The notes under the pieces were generated by a model. The model was given only the letters and a program-made list of their open reading frames with translations, had not been told where the DNA came from and did not search any database. From JACJYC01 sp964558465 (lineage in GTDB: Bacteria; Bacteroidota; Bacteroidia; Chitinophagales; Saprospiraceae): a stretch of 43,689 nucleotides of DNA. The DNA lies in the NCBI GenBank assembly GCA_964558465.1, contig CAZLEF010000061.1:1-43689 (forward strand). The letters run 5' to 3'. Position numbers and translations under genes: made by a program. Numbering within the stretch: the stretch's first letter is position 1; the number at the start of each line of letters is the position of its first letter. Below are positions 1-7,721 of this stretch, piece by piece.

Positions 1-64
1 CTACCGTTCGTCGAAAAAATCTACCTGTTCATAGAAAATACCCGGTGATATATGGTACTTGGTA

Positions 65-95
65 TTGCATAGTACCTTTCTCCGCCTTATCTTTG
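65..95 (+). promoter_or_regulatory. Bacteroidota-type promoter for padR-pspC
   Basis: TTG at 65-67, a 20-base spacer, then TATCTTTG at 88-95 match the Bacteroidota sigma-70 pattern (TTG at -33, TAnnTTTG at -7). The ATG of the PadR gene starts only five bases after the box, so the transcript would begin at or within a few bases of the start codon. Bases 1-64 show no other feature I can support. Confidence 0.55.
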
Positions 96-99
96 CGGC

Positions 100-441
100 A
101 TGAGATCGGAAAAAGTAGAACGAACAAGTACGCAAATGCGGCGGGGGGTATTGGAGCTTTGCATCCTTTCCTTGATTGCAGAGCAGGAAATGTATCCGTC
201 CGATATCCTGACCAGGCTGGAAGCTGCAAAACTGATTGTAGTGGAAGGCACGTTGTATCCCCTGCTGACCCGCTTGAAAAATGAAAGCCTGCTGGCTTAT
301 TCATGGCAGGAATCCAACCAGGGTCCGCCGCGCAAATATTACCAACTCACTGACGAGGGACGTGAATTTCTGGCAGACCTCCGGGAAAGCTGGACGGAAT
401 TGGTTCAATCTGTGGAAACGGTAACGAAAAACTCCCATTGA
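100..441 (+). CDS. PadR-family transcriptional regulator
   Basis: This 113-residue protein is a winged-helix repressor of the small PadR class. The core begins at about residue 16 (MRRGVLELCILSLI) and is followed by the helix-turn-helix with YPSDILTRLE. The recognition and wing part contains EGTLYPLLTRLKNESLL and then PPRKYYQLTDEGREFL, the typical PadR signature ending in a C-terminal dimerisation helix. The 10-15 residue leader before MRRGVLE is usual for Bacteroidota PadR proteins, which supports the start at 100. The stop codon overlaps the possible TTG start of the PspC gene, so the two are co-transcribed. PadR proteins next to PspC membrane proteins usually control their own operon in response to a ligand or envelope stress. 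The ligand cannot be read from the sequence. Confidence 0.9.
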   Translation: MRSEKVERTSTQMRRGVLELCILSLIAEQEMYPSDILTRLEAAKLIVVEGTLYPLLTRLKNESLLAYSWQESNQGPPRKYYQLTDEGREFLADLRESWTELVQSVETVTKNSH

Positions 442-443
442 AA

Positions 444-2612
444 ATGAATAAAATTGTCAATATTAACTTAGGCGGCTATCCATTTACCATCGACGAGGAC
501 GCCTATGACCGCCTTCGCACCTACCTTCAATCTATCCATAAACACTTCCGGCAGACGGAAGGGTACGAAGAAATCACCACCGATATTGAAGCGCGCCTGG
601 CAGAATTGCTCCGGGACCGCCTGGGAAATCGCCCGATTGTTAATTTGAAGGATGTGGAAGAGGTGACAGCCAAAATGGGCATGCCCGAAGAATTTGCGGC
701 TGAAACCGGCGATGGGGCGACGGCTGAAACGAAAAAAAGTGCGGCCGGCAACTACAAAACCGGCAAGCGCCTCTACCGCAATTCCGATGAGGAGGTGATC
801 GGCGGCGTTTGTTCCGGTATTGCCGCTTATTTCGGCATCGCCGACCCCGTTTGGGTCCGCCTGCTTTTTGTTCTTCTCGCAATATCCGGAGGGTTTGGGG
901 TACCCATTTACCTTATTTTATGGGCCATCCTGCCCAAGGCCGAAACTGCGGGCGACCGCCTTGCCATGCGCGGCGAACCCATCAATGCTTCCAATATCGC
1001 AAGGATCATCCAGGAAGAGGTGGAGCATATCTCGCGCAAAGTCAATGAATTTGGCGCCGAATTGGGCACCACGGCCAAAACCGGCGACTTCAAGGGCGTC
1101 CATGTAAACGCTGAGGTCGGCAATTGGGTCAAAAAAGTGGTTGACGGCCTTGGCATTGCCATCCGAAACCTGATTAACGTCCTTTCGAAGATCTGGAAAC
1201 CCATTTTATTTTTTGTTGCACTGATGCTCACCCTGATGTTCGTCGCAGGGTGGGTAGCCGCTATCGCTGCTGCGGTGACCGGCATGCCGTTTGCCGAATA
1301 TTTTTTCCCGGGACAGGCTTTCTGGACGCGGGTCGGCATTTTTAATGTTTTCTTTGTCCTGTTCATGCCGGTTTTGCTGATCGCCCTCTCCTTTTTCAGG
1401 GCGGTTTTCCGCAACCGGGTCAGCAAAAATGTCAGAGCCGGATTGGTCACGTTCTGGATCCTCAATGTGGTTGGTTTTTTTGCACTTGCATCCGTTACCG
1501 TCGCAGAGTTCAGCCAGGAAGCCACCGCTAATCGTGAAACGGAACTGAATGTCCCTGCCGGCGATACCTTGTACCTTGAACTGGACGGCAGCAATGTTCC
1601 CGCCGGAGAAGGCTTCAGCGCAGGCCCGGTCTGGGTGGAAGCCGGGGATTTTCCACCGGCGCTCAACAGCCGACTGACCATCCTCCAGGCAGAAACCGGC
1701 AACCTTATCCTCAAACAGGAGACAAAATCAAGGGGGCGCGACCGCCAGGAGGCGATGCAAATGGCCGAAGAGTTGGCCGTTATTCATCAGTTGGATGGCA
1801 ATAAGCTGATCCTGCCTTACAGGATCACGACCGCAAAAGGCCAGAAATGGCGGGTACCCGAAGCTTCCTTTACCTTATACGTTCCGGTTGGCAAATACCT
1901 GAAGATCGGCCCTGTCGCCAGCTCCAATGTTTACGATCTGTTTAAAGCTCCGGGTCAGGAAGATATCCGCGTATACCGCAATCCGGACCGCCTCTGGAAA
2001 ATGGAAAAGGACGGCTTGCGCTGCATCACCTGCGATGAGGAAAAAAACCTGAGCGGGGAGTTTTCAGACCAGCAATTCGAGCGGATCGCTTTAAGCGGCA
2101 AGATGAAAATATTCATCGAGCGGGGAGAGGCGTATGAGGTTCGCCTGAGCGGCATGCCGCAATATACCGAACAGGTCAAAATGGAACAGAATAACGGACA
2201 ACTCAACATCGCTACCGAACTTACCGGCAGTTCTTCCCCCGTCCGGCTCTATATTACCCTGCCCCGTTTGAAATCCGTCAGCCTGGATCATACCGATGAT
2301 GTGCGCATCGACGGCTTTGATCAGGATGAGATGGAAATAACGGCCAACGGAAATTTTGAGTTGAAAACTGAAGTTTTCCTGCAAAAACTCTTGCTCAGCA
2401 CAAGTGATAACAATAAAACGGACCTGAAAGGGGCTTACCAGAAACTCGAAGCTACCCTCGATGATCATTGCCAACTGAACGCCGAAAATACCCACGTTTC
2501 AGAAGCCAGGCTGGTTCTGAAAAAAGAATCGCGCGCCATTTTTGATTATTTGGAGAACGGACCGCAGGTGGAAAAGGATGAATCCAGCCAGGTTGTTATC
2601 AAGAATCAGTGA
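444..2612 (+). CDS. PspC-domain membrane protein with GIN-like C-terminal region
   Basis: About 722 residues. An N-terminal soluble part of roughly 100 residues (NINLGGYPFTIDEDAYDRL, then TTDIEARLAELL) is typical of Bacteroidota PspC proteins. A PspC domain follows at about 108-170 (KRLYRNSDEEVIGGVCSGIA, then YLILWAILPKA) with its membrane helix. Further hydrophobic segments lie at about 250-360 (ILFFVALMLTLMFVAGWVAA, NVFFVLFMPVLLIALSFF, TFWILNVVGFFALA). The C-terminal 340 residues are extracytoplasmic and beta-rich, resembling head-GIN/DUF2807 adhesin-like repeats (FERIALSGKMKIFIERGEAY). The likely role is sensing or buffering envelope stress, with PadR as its repressor. I chose the ATG at 444. 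An in-frame TTG at 438 overlaps the padR stop and would add two residues. Confidence 0.85.
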   Translation: MNKIVNINLGGYPFTIDEDAYDRLRTYLQSIHKHFRQTEGYEEITTDIEARLAELLRDRLGNRPIVNLKDVEEVTAKMGMPEEFAAETGDGATAETKKSAAGNYKTGKRLYRNSDEEVIGGVCSGIAAYFGIADPVWVRLLFVLLAISGGFGVPIYLILWAILPKAETAGDRLAMRGEPINASNIARIIQEEVEHISRKVNEFGAELGTTAKTGDFKGVHVNAEVGNWVKKVVDGLGIAIRNLINVLSKIWKPILFFVALMLTLMFVAGWVAAIAAAVTGMPFAEYFFPGQAFWTRVGIFNVFFVLFMPVLLIALSFFRAVFRNRVSKNVRAGLVTFWILNVVGFFALASVTVAEFSQEATANRETELNVPAGDTLYLELDGSNVPAGEGFSAGPVWVEAGDFPPALNSRLTILQAETGNLILKQETKSRGRDRQEAMQMAEELAVIHQLDGNKLILPYRITTAKGQKWRVPEASFTLYVPVGKYLKIGPVASSNVYDLFKAPGQEDIRVYRNPDRLWKMEKDGLRCITCDEEKNLSGEFSDQQFERIALSGKMKIFIERGEAYEVRLSGMPQYTEQVKMEQNNGQLNIATELTGSSSPVRLYITLPRLKSVSLDHTDDVRIDGFDQDEMEITANGNFELKTEVFLQKLLLSTSDNNKTDLKGAYQKLEATLDDHCQLNAENTHVSEARLVLKKESRAIFDYLENGPQVEKDESSQVVIKNQ

Positions 2613-2678
2613 ATGCCTGAAAGGGACGGCCCATAGAAGAAATCACCCGACTAAAAAAAATTTTAAAATCGTCCGCCG

Positions 2679-2711
2679 CGCCTTCGGGAATTCCCGGGGG
2701 CGTTTTTTTTT
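2679..2711 (+). terminator. Rho-independent terminator of padR-pspC operon
   Basis: A GC-rich palindrome at 2679-2702 (CGCCTTCGGG paired with CCCGGGGGCG through two G-T pairs, with AATT or GAATTC at the tip) is followed directly by nine T residues at 2703-2711. This is the one textbook intrinsic terminator in the window and lies 67 bases after the pspC stop. Confidence 0.85.
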
Positions 2712-3311
2712 GATCTTCCCGGTCCTGTCAACCGGGTAATATACCGCGCGTCGGATAGTTTTGAACAAACTATCCATCCTGCGGCATTATCCTTCGCGCA
2801 TTTAAGCTTTTCTTATGCACAAAACCTACCGGCGCGAAGTATAAAAAAAAGACCGGAGATGTTTAACCTCCAGCCTCAAGCGAGTTTTAGGCCGGCTCTA
2901 CCCCCCGATGAGCCGGCCCGCACTCGCTGCTTTGGGAATCAATGATGCCCAAAGTTCTTGTATGCCTTCCCGTTTTGAGCTATTTCATAAAACGCCAAAC
3001 GGCGCAATATGCGTTGTTGATGTCCGGAAACTGTTTGGTATGCAGGAACAACTAAAGGAAACCCTGCAAGGCAGGGTAAAGCGCAAGGCTGTTACTCAGA
3101 AGCTCTTTGAATTGGTAGATTGTTGCTCTTCGCTCAAATGAAGTTGCAAAATTGTGGCATTTTCTAAAACCGTGCAAACATTTTACCAAATATTTCCCGT
3201 GCTGTCAATCCGATCTGCCAAAATGTCGGATAAACGCCATATGGCATATCATTTGTTCAGGCAGAAATGCAAGTATAAATTCCTATTGATCATCTGTAAA
3301 ATCTATCCGCC
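2712..3311. other. 600-base intergenic region with three hairpins, no clear gene
   Basis: No convincing coding sequence lies here; an open frame at 2908-3141 has no recognisable family. Three structures stand out. First, GGATAGTTT/AAACTATCC at 2753-2775 with a five-base loop. Second, a two-part hairpin at 2879-2928 in which AGCGAG pairs with CTCGCT and, inside it, GCCGGCTC (2891-2898) pairs with GAGCCGGC (2910-2917). Third, CCCTGC-AAG-GCAGGG at 3062-3076. A small structured RNA is possible, but none of the common families (tmRNA, RNase P, SRP) matches. The htpG promoter should be near the right end; TTTG at 3252-3255 and TATAAATT at 3274-3281 are a weak fit. Confidence 0.4.
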
Positions 3312-5189
3312 ATGCAGAAAGGTAACATTTCTGTCCAAACAGAGAATATCTTTCCCATCATTAAAAAATTCCTCTATTCCGACCATGAAATATTTCTCCG
3401 CGAGCTCGTTTCCAATGCGGTAGACGCTACCACCAAACTGAAAACGCTGTCGTCCAAAGGAGAAGTTAAAGGGGAACTGGGCGACCTGACCATCGAGGTC
3501 GCTGTCGACAAAGAGCAAAAAACAATTACCATTCGCGATAAAGGCATCGGCATGACCGAAGAAGAGGTGAAAAAATACCTCAACCAGGTGGCCTTTTCCA
3601 GCGCTCAGGAGTTTCTGGACAAATACAAGGACGAAGCCAATATCATCGGCCATTTTGGCCTCGGGTTCTATTCGGCCTTTATGGTGGCCTCAAAAGTAGA
3701 GGTGATCACCAAATCTTACCGCGAAGACGCACCCGCCGTCGTCTGGATCTGTGAGGGCGACCCCTCCTACGCCATTGGAGAAAGCGATAAAACCAGCCGG
3801 GGCACCGATATCATCCTGCACATTAACGACGACAGCGCCGAATTCCTCGAAAACCTCCGCATCGAAAGCCTGCTCAAAAAATACTGCCGCTTTTTGCCGG
3901 TACCCATCCAGTTCGGAACCCGCAAGGAAACCGTCTACGAAGAAACGGAAGGCGAAGGCGACGACGCCAAAGGCAAAGAGGTGGAGGTGGTCAATTTCAT
4001 CAACAATACCCACCCGATCTGGAAAAAGCAACCCGCCGAACTCACGGACGACGACTACAAGCAGTTTTACGAAGAACTCTACCCCTACAGCCAGCCGCCG
4101 ATGTTCTGGATCCACCTGAACATCGACTATCCCTTCAACCTCACCGGCGTGTTGTATTTCCCCAAACTGGGCAACGCCTTCGAAGTGCAGCGCAACAAGA
4201 TCCAGCTTTATTCCAACCAGGTTTATGTTACGGACGACGTAAAAGAGATCGTCCCCGAGTTTCTGACCCTTTTGCACGGCGTGATCGACTCGCCGGATAT
4301 TCCGCTCAACGTCTCCAGGAGTTACCTCCAGAGCGATCAGAACGTCAAAAAAATCACCGGGTATATCACCCGGAAGGTGGCGGACCGCCTGCAGGAACTC
4401 TTTAAAAACAACCGCGAAGAATACGAATCCAAGTGGAACGACCTCGCCGTCTTTGTGAAATACGGCATGATCACCGATGAAAAATTCTTTGAAAAGGCCG
4501 AAAAGTTTGCCCTGCTGAAAAATACCGAAGGCGCCCATTTCACGATCGAGGAATACCGGGAGAAGATCAAACCGCTCCAGACCGACAAACACAGCCGCAC
4601 CGTATTTATTTATACCAACAATCCCAAGGATCACGACAGCCTCATCAAAGCCTGCCGAAACAAGGGATACGACGTGCTGGTATTCGACACCGTGATCGAC
4701 AACCATTTTATTCAGCAACTGGAATACAAAGAGGAAAAAGTTTCCTTCATCCGGGTCGATGCCGAAACCGTCGACCAGATCGTGCAGAAGGACGAACAAA
4801 TGGAATCGGTCCTCAGCGAAAAAGACCAGGAAAAGGTCAAATCCATTTTTGAAAAAGTGGCAAAAGGCCCCGGAAACCAGGTTGTATTAAAGCCGCTTTC
4901 ACCGGAAGACGCCCCGGTGACGATCACCCGCTCGGAATTCATGCGCCGCATGAAAGAAATGCAAAGCCTCCAGGGCGGCGCCGGATTCGACGGTTTCCCC
5001 GATTCGGTATCGGTTGTCGTCAATTCCAATCACCCGCTGATTGCCGCCAAATTGCTCAAGGCCAAAGGCGAAGAAGCCCGGGAAGAACTGGCTACCTACC
5101 TGTACCGGCTCGGTCTGTTGAACCACAACATGCTGAAAGGGGAGGAATTGACGGAGTTTATTCAGAAGACGATTGCGATGGTGAAATAA
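3312..5189 (+). CDS. htpG: Hsp90 chaperone HtpG
   Basis: The 625-residue length is normal for bacterial Hsp90. The N-terminal GHKL ATPase domain shows the expected motifs in order: RELVSNAVDA (the E and N that bind ATP-Mg), IRDKGIGMTEEEV, GHFGLGFYSAFMV (the lid and glycine-rich loop), and GTDIILH. The middle domain follows (FWIHLNIDYPFNLTGVLYFP, and SPDIPLNVSRSYLQ with the conserved arginine that contacts ATP gamma-phosphate). A C-terminal dimerisation domain ends the protein. It folds client proteins in the cytoplasm during stress. It stands alone between long intergenic regions and converges on the cyclase gene. The ATG at 3312 directly precedes the conserved first strand, so the start is secure. 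Confidence 0.97.
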   Translation: MQKGNISVQTENIFPIIKKFLYSDHEIFLRELVSNAVDATTKLKTLSSKGEVKGELGDLTIEVAVDKEQKTITIRDKGIGMTEEEVKKYLNQVAFSSAQEFLDKYKDEANIIGHFGLGFYSAFMVASKVEVITKSYREDAPAVVWICEGDPSYAIGESDKTSRGTDIILHINDDSAEFLENLRIESLLKKYCRFLPVPIQFGTRKETVYEETEGEGDDAKGKEVEVVNFINNTHPIWKKQPAELTDDDYKQFYEELYPYSQPPMFWIHLNIDYPFNLTGVLYFPKLGNAFEVQRNKIQLYSNQVYVTDDVKEIVPEFLTLLHGVIDSPDIPLNVSRSYLQSDQNVKKITGYITRKVADRLQELFKNNREEYESKWNDLAVFVKYGMITDEKFFEKAEKFALLKNTEGAHFTIEEYREKIKPLQTDKHSRTVFIYTNNPKDHDSLIKACRNKGYDVLVFDTVIDNHFIQQLEYKEEKVSFIRVDAETVDQIVQKDEQMESVLSEKDQEKVKSIFEKVAKGPGNQVVLKPLSPEDAPVTITRSEFMRRMKEMQSLQGGAGFDGFPDSVSVVVNSNHPLIAAKLLKAKGEEAREELATYLYRLGLLNHNMLKGEELTEFIQKTIAMVK

Positions 5190-5212
5190 CGCCTTCAACA
5201 GTGCGAGCGGCC

Positions 5213-5267
5213 CCCTGTTTCCGATCCGGTTGCGTCTGTCTTTTCCGGCAACCGGTCGGAAACAGGG
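5213..5267. terminator. Long inverted repeat between convergent htpG and cyclase genes
   Basis: The left arm at 5213-5233 and the right arm at 5248-5267 are complementary over 20 base pairs with one bulged T, around a loop of about 14 bases. It sits between the two convergent stop codons and probably ends transcription from both sides. Neither side has a U-tract, unlike the terminator at 2679. Confidence 0.6.
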
Positions 5268-5356
5268 TATCCGCCAAAGGCTGCATCCCGGTTTTCCTCT
5301 TGTTGAAAACACCAAAATGGGCAAAATGGCGTTATGCCGGCCCTATCCATTCAGGG

Positions 5357-7444
5357 CTACGATTCAGGATCAGCCTCGGGTATTTCCGCTGTTACGAAAT
5401 ACATGCCCACTTCCCCTTTCCCTTTGGTGCTGATCATGCCCCGGTACATGCATTTGAATTGGTTTTTTATCAGTTCGAAGGTGCTTTCCGAGATATTCAC
5501 CTTGCCGGATTCGCTGCTGCTTTCCATGCGTTGCGCGGTATTGACCGTATCGCCCCAGATATCATAAGCGAATTTTTTGATGCCGACGATGCCTGCTACA
5601 ACGGGTCCGGAATGCACCCCGATGCGGGCTTCGAAGAAGAACCGGCCGGCGGCTTCCCGGCTTCGCTTTCGCTCTTGCAGGAAAGCCTGCATGTCGAGCG
5701 CTGCACGGATTACCTTCGCGGCGTGATCCTTATTGGGAACCGGGAGACCGCCCGCAGCGAGGTAGGCGTCGCCGACGGTTTTTATCTTTTCAACGCCGTG
5801 TTTTTGCATGATCAGGTCGAAGGCCGAAAAACAGGCATTGATCTCGGAGACTAATGCTTCCGGGGTCTGCGTTTCAGACAATTGGGTAAAATCCTTGAAA
5901 TCGGAGAATAGCACCGTCACCTCATCGATCAGTTTGGCATTCGCAGAGCCTTTCGCTTTCAATTCTTCGGCGACTTCGGCGGGCAGGATATTGAGGAGTA
6001 GCTCGTCGCTGCGCTTTTTGCCTTTTTTTATCTTGTTGCGCTGATAGAAAAATACGCCGGCGAACAGCATAACGGTCATAAACCCGCCCATAAACCCGTT
6101 TCTGATCAGTTTTTGTCGCCGCAGTTCCTGTTGGGCCAGCGCGTCTTTCTTTTCCTGTTCCGCTTTTGCGGCCGCCTCTTTTTTATCAAAATCGTATTGC
6201 ATGCGGATCTGCACCATTTTTTTGGTATTCTCTTTATTGTAGATGCTGTCTTTGGTCAGGATGAACAGTTTATAATGATCAAAGGCGTTTTTCCAATTGC
6301 CGCTGGCGCTGTCGTACTGCACGATGTTTTTGTAATAATAATTCTGTTCGCTGATGCTTTCCAGTTCCTTGTTCAAGGATAATGCCTTGTCAAAAAATTG
6401 TTTCGAAGCACGCAGATTCCCAAGTTGTACATAGCAGGCCCCGATTTTGGAGTAGAGCCCTGCCAGTGAAGGCTTGTTTGCGGCCTCCCGGTATAATTCA
6501 TCGGCCAGCAGGAAATTTTTCAGAGCTTCCTGATACGATTTCCGGGCTACCCAGCTATCGCCCATACCGGAATACGCAGCAGCCAGGCAGCTTGCGTTTC
6601 TGATCTTATTCCCTTTTTCAATAGCCGTTTGGTAGTATTTCATCGCCTCGGAATAGTCTCCCAAACGGGCATAACAACGCGCGATGTCACTGTATTTAAG
6701 CGATTCATTGATAAAATCGTTTACCTCGTTCATAGTTTTTATACCTTGTTCGTAAATTTTAATGGCCTCCCGGTAATTGCCCTGCTCCTCCAGGTTCAGG
6801 GCGATATCGCTGCTAAGCACCGTGAACCGGTATTTATCCCCCGTCTTTTCAAAAATTCTTAAAGCGGCATAGCTATGACTTAATGCTTCGGGATACATGC
6901 CCAGGTTTTCATAAACCCAGGTGAAAAGATTGTGTACGCCCCCCTGGCTGTTCAGGTCGCCGATTTTTTTATAGCCGTCCTGTGCCCGGGCCAGGTATTT
7001 CAACGCTTCGAAGTAATTGCCGCCGTCGGCATAGTCCTGGGCAATGAATATATTGAGCATGGCGACCTTATTTTGGCGGTTGAGTTTTTCCCAAATTTTC
7101 AGCGATTCAAAATGGTTTTGGAGCGCTTCGGCAAACTGGCCGTTTTGCCAGTGATTTCGTCCGATTACTTCTTTGGCGTAGGCTATCCCTTTCTCCCATT
7201 GGATTTTCTCTGCCAGGGCCAGGGCCTGGCCCGAATACTTTTTACTCTCCTCCATGTCTATCTGGTTGTAAGCCGATGCCAGCAAGTAGAATAACCTGAC
7301 TTTGACGGTATCCGGAGAGGCCTTAAGCAATTCCGTTTTCAGGGAGTCAATCAGGGCCAAACCCTGTTTTTGTGCGCTTAGTACGGCGATATTGGCCAGT
7401 AGCAGCAGGATAAAGCAGATTTGCGCCTTCGCATTTCTCATCAT
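5357..7444 (-). CDS. Transmembrane TPR-sensor class III adenylate cyclase
   Basis: About 695 residues. Numbering here counts from an upstream ATG at 7471. The best start is the ATG at 7444, just before a signal peptide (ICFILLLLANIAVLSAQ). Residues 40-400 are tetratricopeptide repeats, about nine copies of the A-x-x-Y-x-x-A type, predicted to lie in the periplasm. A coiled segment and a membrane helix (459-476, FMGGFMTVMLFAGVFFYQ) follow. A cytoplasmic class III nucleotide cyclase domain occupies 515-694. Metal-binding aspartates are D524 (LFSDFKDFT) and D568 (TVGDAYLA). Lysine 564 and aspartate 637 (YDIWGDTVN) are the pair that selects adenine, so the product should be cAMP. N644 and R648 are the transition-state residues. 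It likely converts a periplasmic protein-binding event into cAMP. It is monocistronic. Confidence 0.88.
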   Translation of the reverse strand: MMRNAKAQICFILLLLANIAVLSAQKQGLALIDSLKTELLKASPDTVKVRLFYLLASAYNQIDMEESKKYSGQALALAEKIQWEKGIAYAKEVIGRNHWQNGQFAEALQNHFESLKIWEKLNRQNKVAMLNIFIAQDYADGGNYFEALKYLARAQDGYKKIGDLNSQGGVHNLFTWVYENLGMYPEALSHSYAALRIFEKTGDKYRFTVLSSDIALNLEEQGNYREAIKIYEQGIKTMNEVNDFINESLKYSDIARCYARLGDYSEAMKYYQTAIEKGNKIRNASCLAAAYSGMGDSWVARKSYQEALKNFLLADELYREAANKPSLAGLYSKIGACYVQLGNLRASKQFFDKALSLNKELESISEQNYYYKNIVQYDSASGNWKNAFDHYKLFILTKDSIYNKENTKKMVQIRMQYDFDKKEAAAKAEQEKKDALAQQELRRQKLIRNGFMGGFMTVMLFAGVFFYQRNKIKKGKKRSDELLLNILPAEVAEELKAKGSANAKLIDEVTVLFSDFKDFTQLSETQTPEALVSEINACFSAFDLIMQKHGVEKIKTVGDAYLAAGGLPVPNKDHAAKVIRAALDMQAFLQERKRSREAAGRFFFEARIGVHSGPVVAGIVGIKKFAYDIWGDTVNTAQRMESSSESGKVNISESTFELIKNQFKCMYRGMISTKGKGEVGMYFVTAEIPEADPES

Positions 7445-7497
7445 GATCGGCAGTAGGTTGGTGCAGGGCAAAATTGTCCCGGAGCGGGTTTTACAGA

Positions 7498-7505
7498 CAA
7501 ATATA
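7498..7505 (-). promoter_or_regulatory. -7 box of the cyclase promoter
   Basis: On the minus strand this reads TATATTTG, a full match to TAnnTTTG. A start of transcription about 50 bases before the ATG at 7444 would follow. No clear TTG occurs at the -33 position, so the call rests on one element. Confidence 0.4.
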
Positions 7506-7575
7506 TTGCTTCAGGGCGAATTGCGCATGGGCAGAGGGAGGGAAGGGTTATACTGGTTTGCCCCCCCTTATTTAA

Positions 7576-7636
7576 GGTCTCCCTGTAAAAGCTCAATTTG
7601 TTGGATACCAACAAATTGAGCTTTTACAGGGAGACC
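7576..7636. repeat. Perfect 29-bp inverted repeat with three-base loop
   Basis: The arms 7576-7604 and 7608-7636 are exact reverse complements (GGTCTCCCTGTAAAAGCTCA at the outer left end), separated only by ATA. It lies after the 3' end of the carboxylesterase gene and before the cyclase start, at the left edge of an AT-rich gene block. It may end transcription of the esterase operon, but no T-run follows on the minus strand. Confidence 0.9.
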
Positions 7637-7651
7637 CAAGGTAGCGAGGAA

Positions 7652-7672
7652 TGAGCACCTTTATGGTGCTCA
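7652..7672. repeat. 8-bp hairpin next to the 29-bp inverted repeat
   Basis: TGAGCACC at 7652-7659 pairs with GGTGCTCA at 7665-7672 around TTTAT. It is nearer the esterase stop codon than the large hairpin, so the two may act together as a tandem terminator. Confidence 0.55.
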
Positions 7673-7721
7673 AACCGAAAAAAATGTCGGACCCTTTCCA
7701 TAATTTTTCTAACCGCATCAG

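Noticed and set aside
2679..3076. tmRNA, RNase P or SRP RNA
   Set aside because: None of the conserved sequence blocks of these RNAs could be found in the region.
2908..3141. 77-residue open frame in the region before htpG
   Set aside because: It begins inside a hairpin arm, has no family resemblance and no promoter or ribosome site.
3690..4799. 369-residue minus-strand open frame inside htpG
   Set aside because: It is a shadow of htpG, with phenylalanine- and valine-rich nonsense and no recognisable domain.
7576..7636. Terminal inverted repeats of an insertion sequence
   Set aside because: The two arms are only three bases apart and no transposase lies nearby, so this is a hairpin, not element ends.
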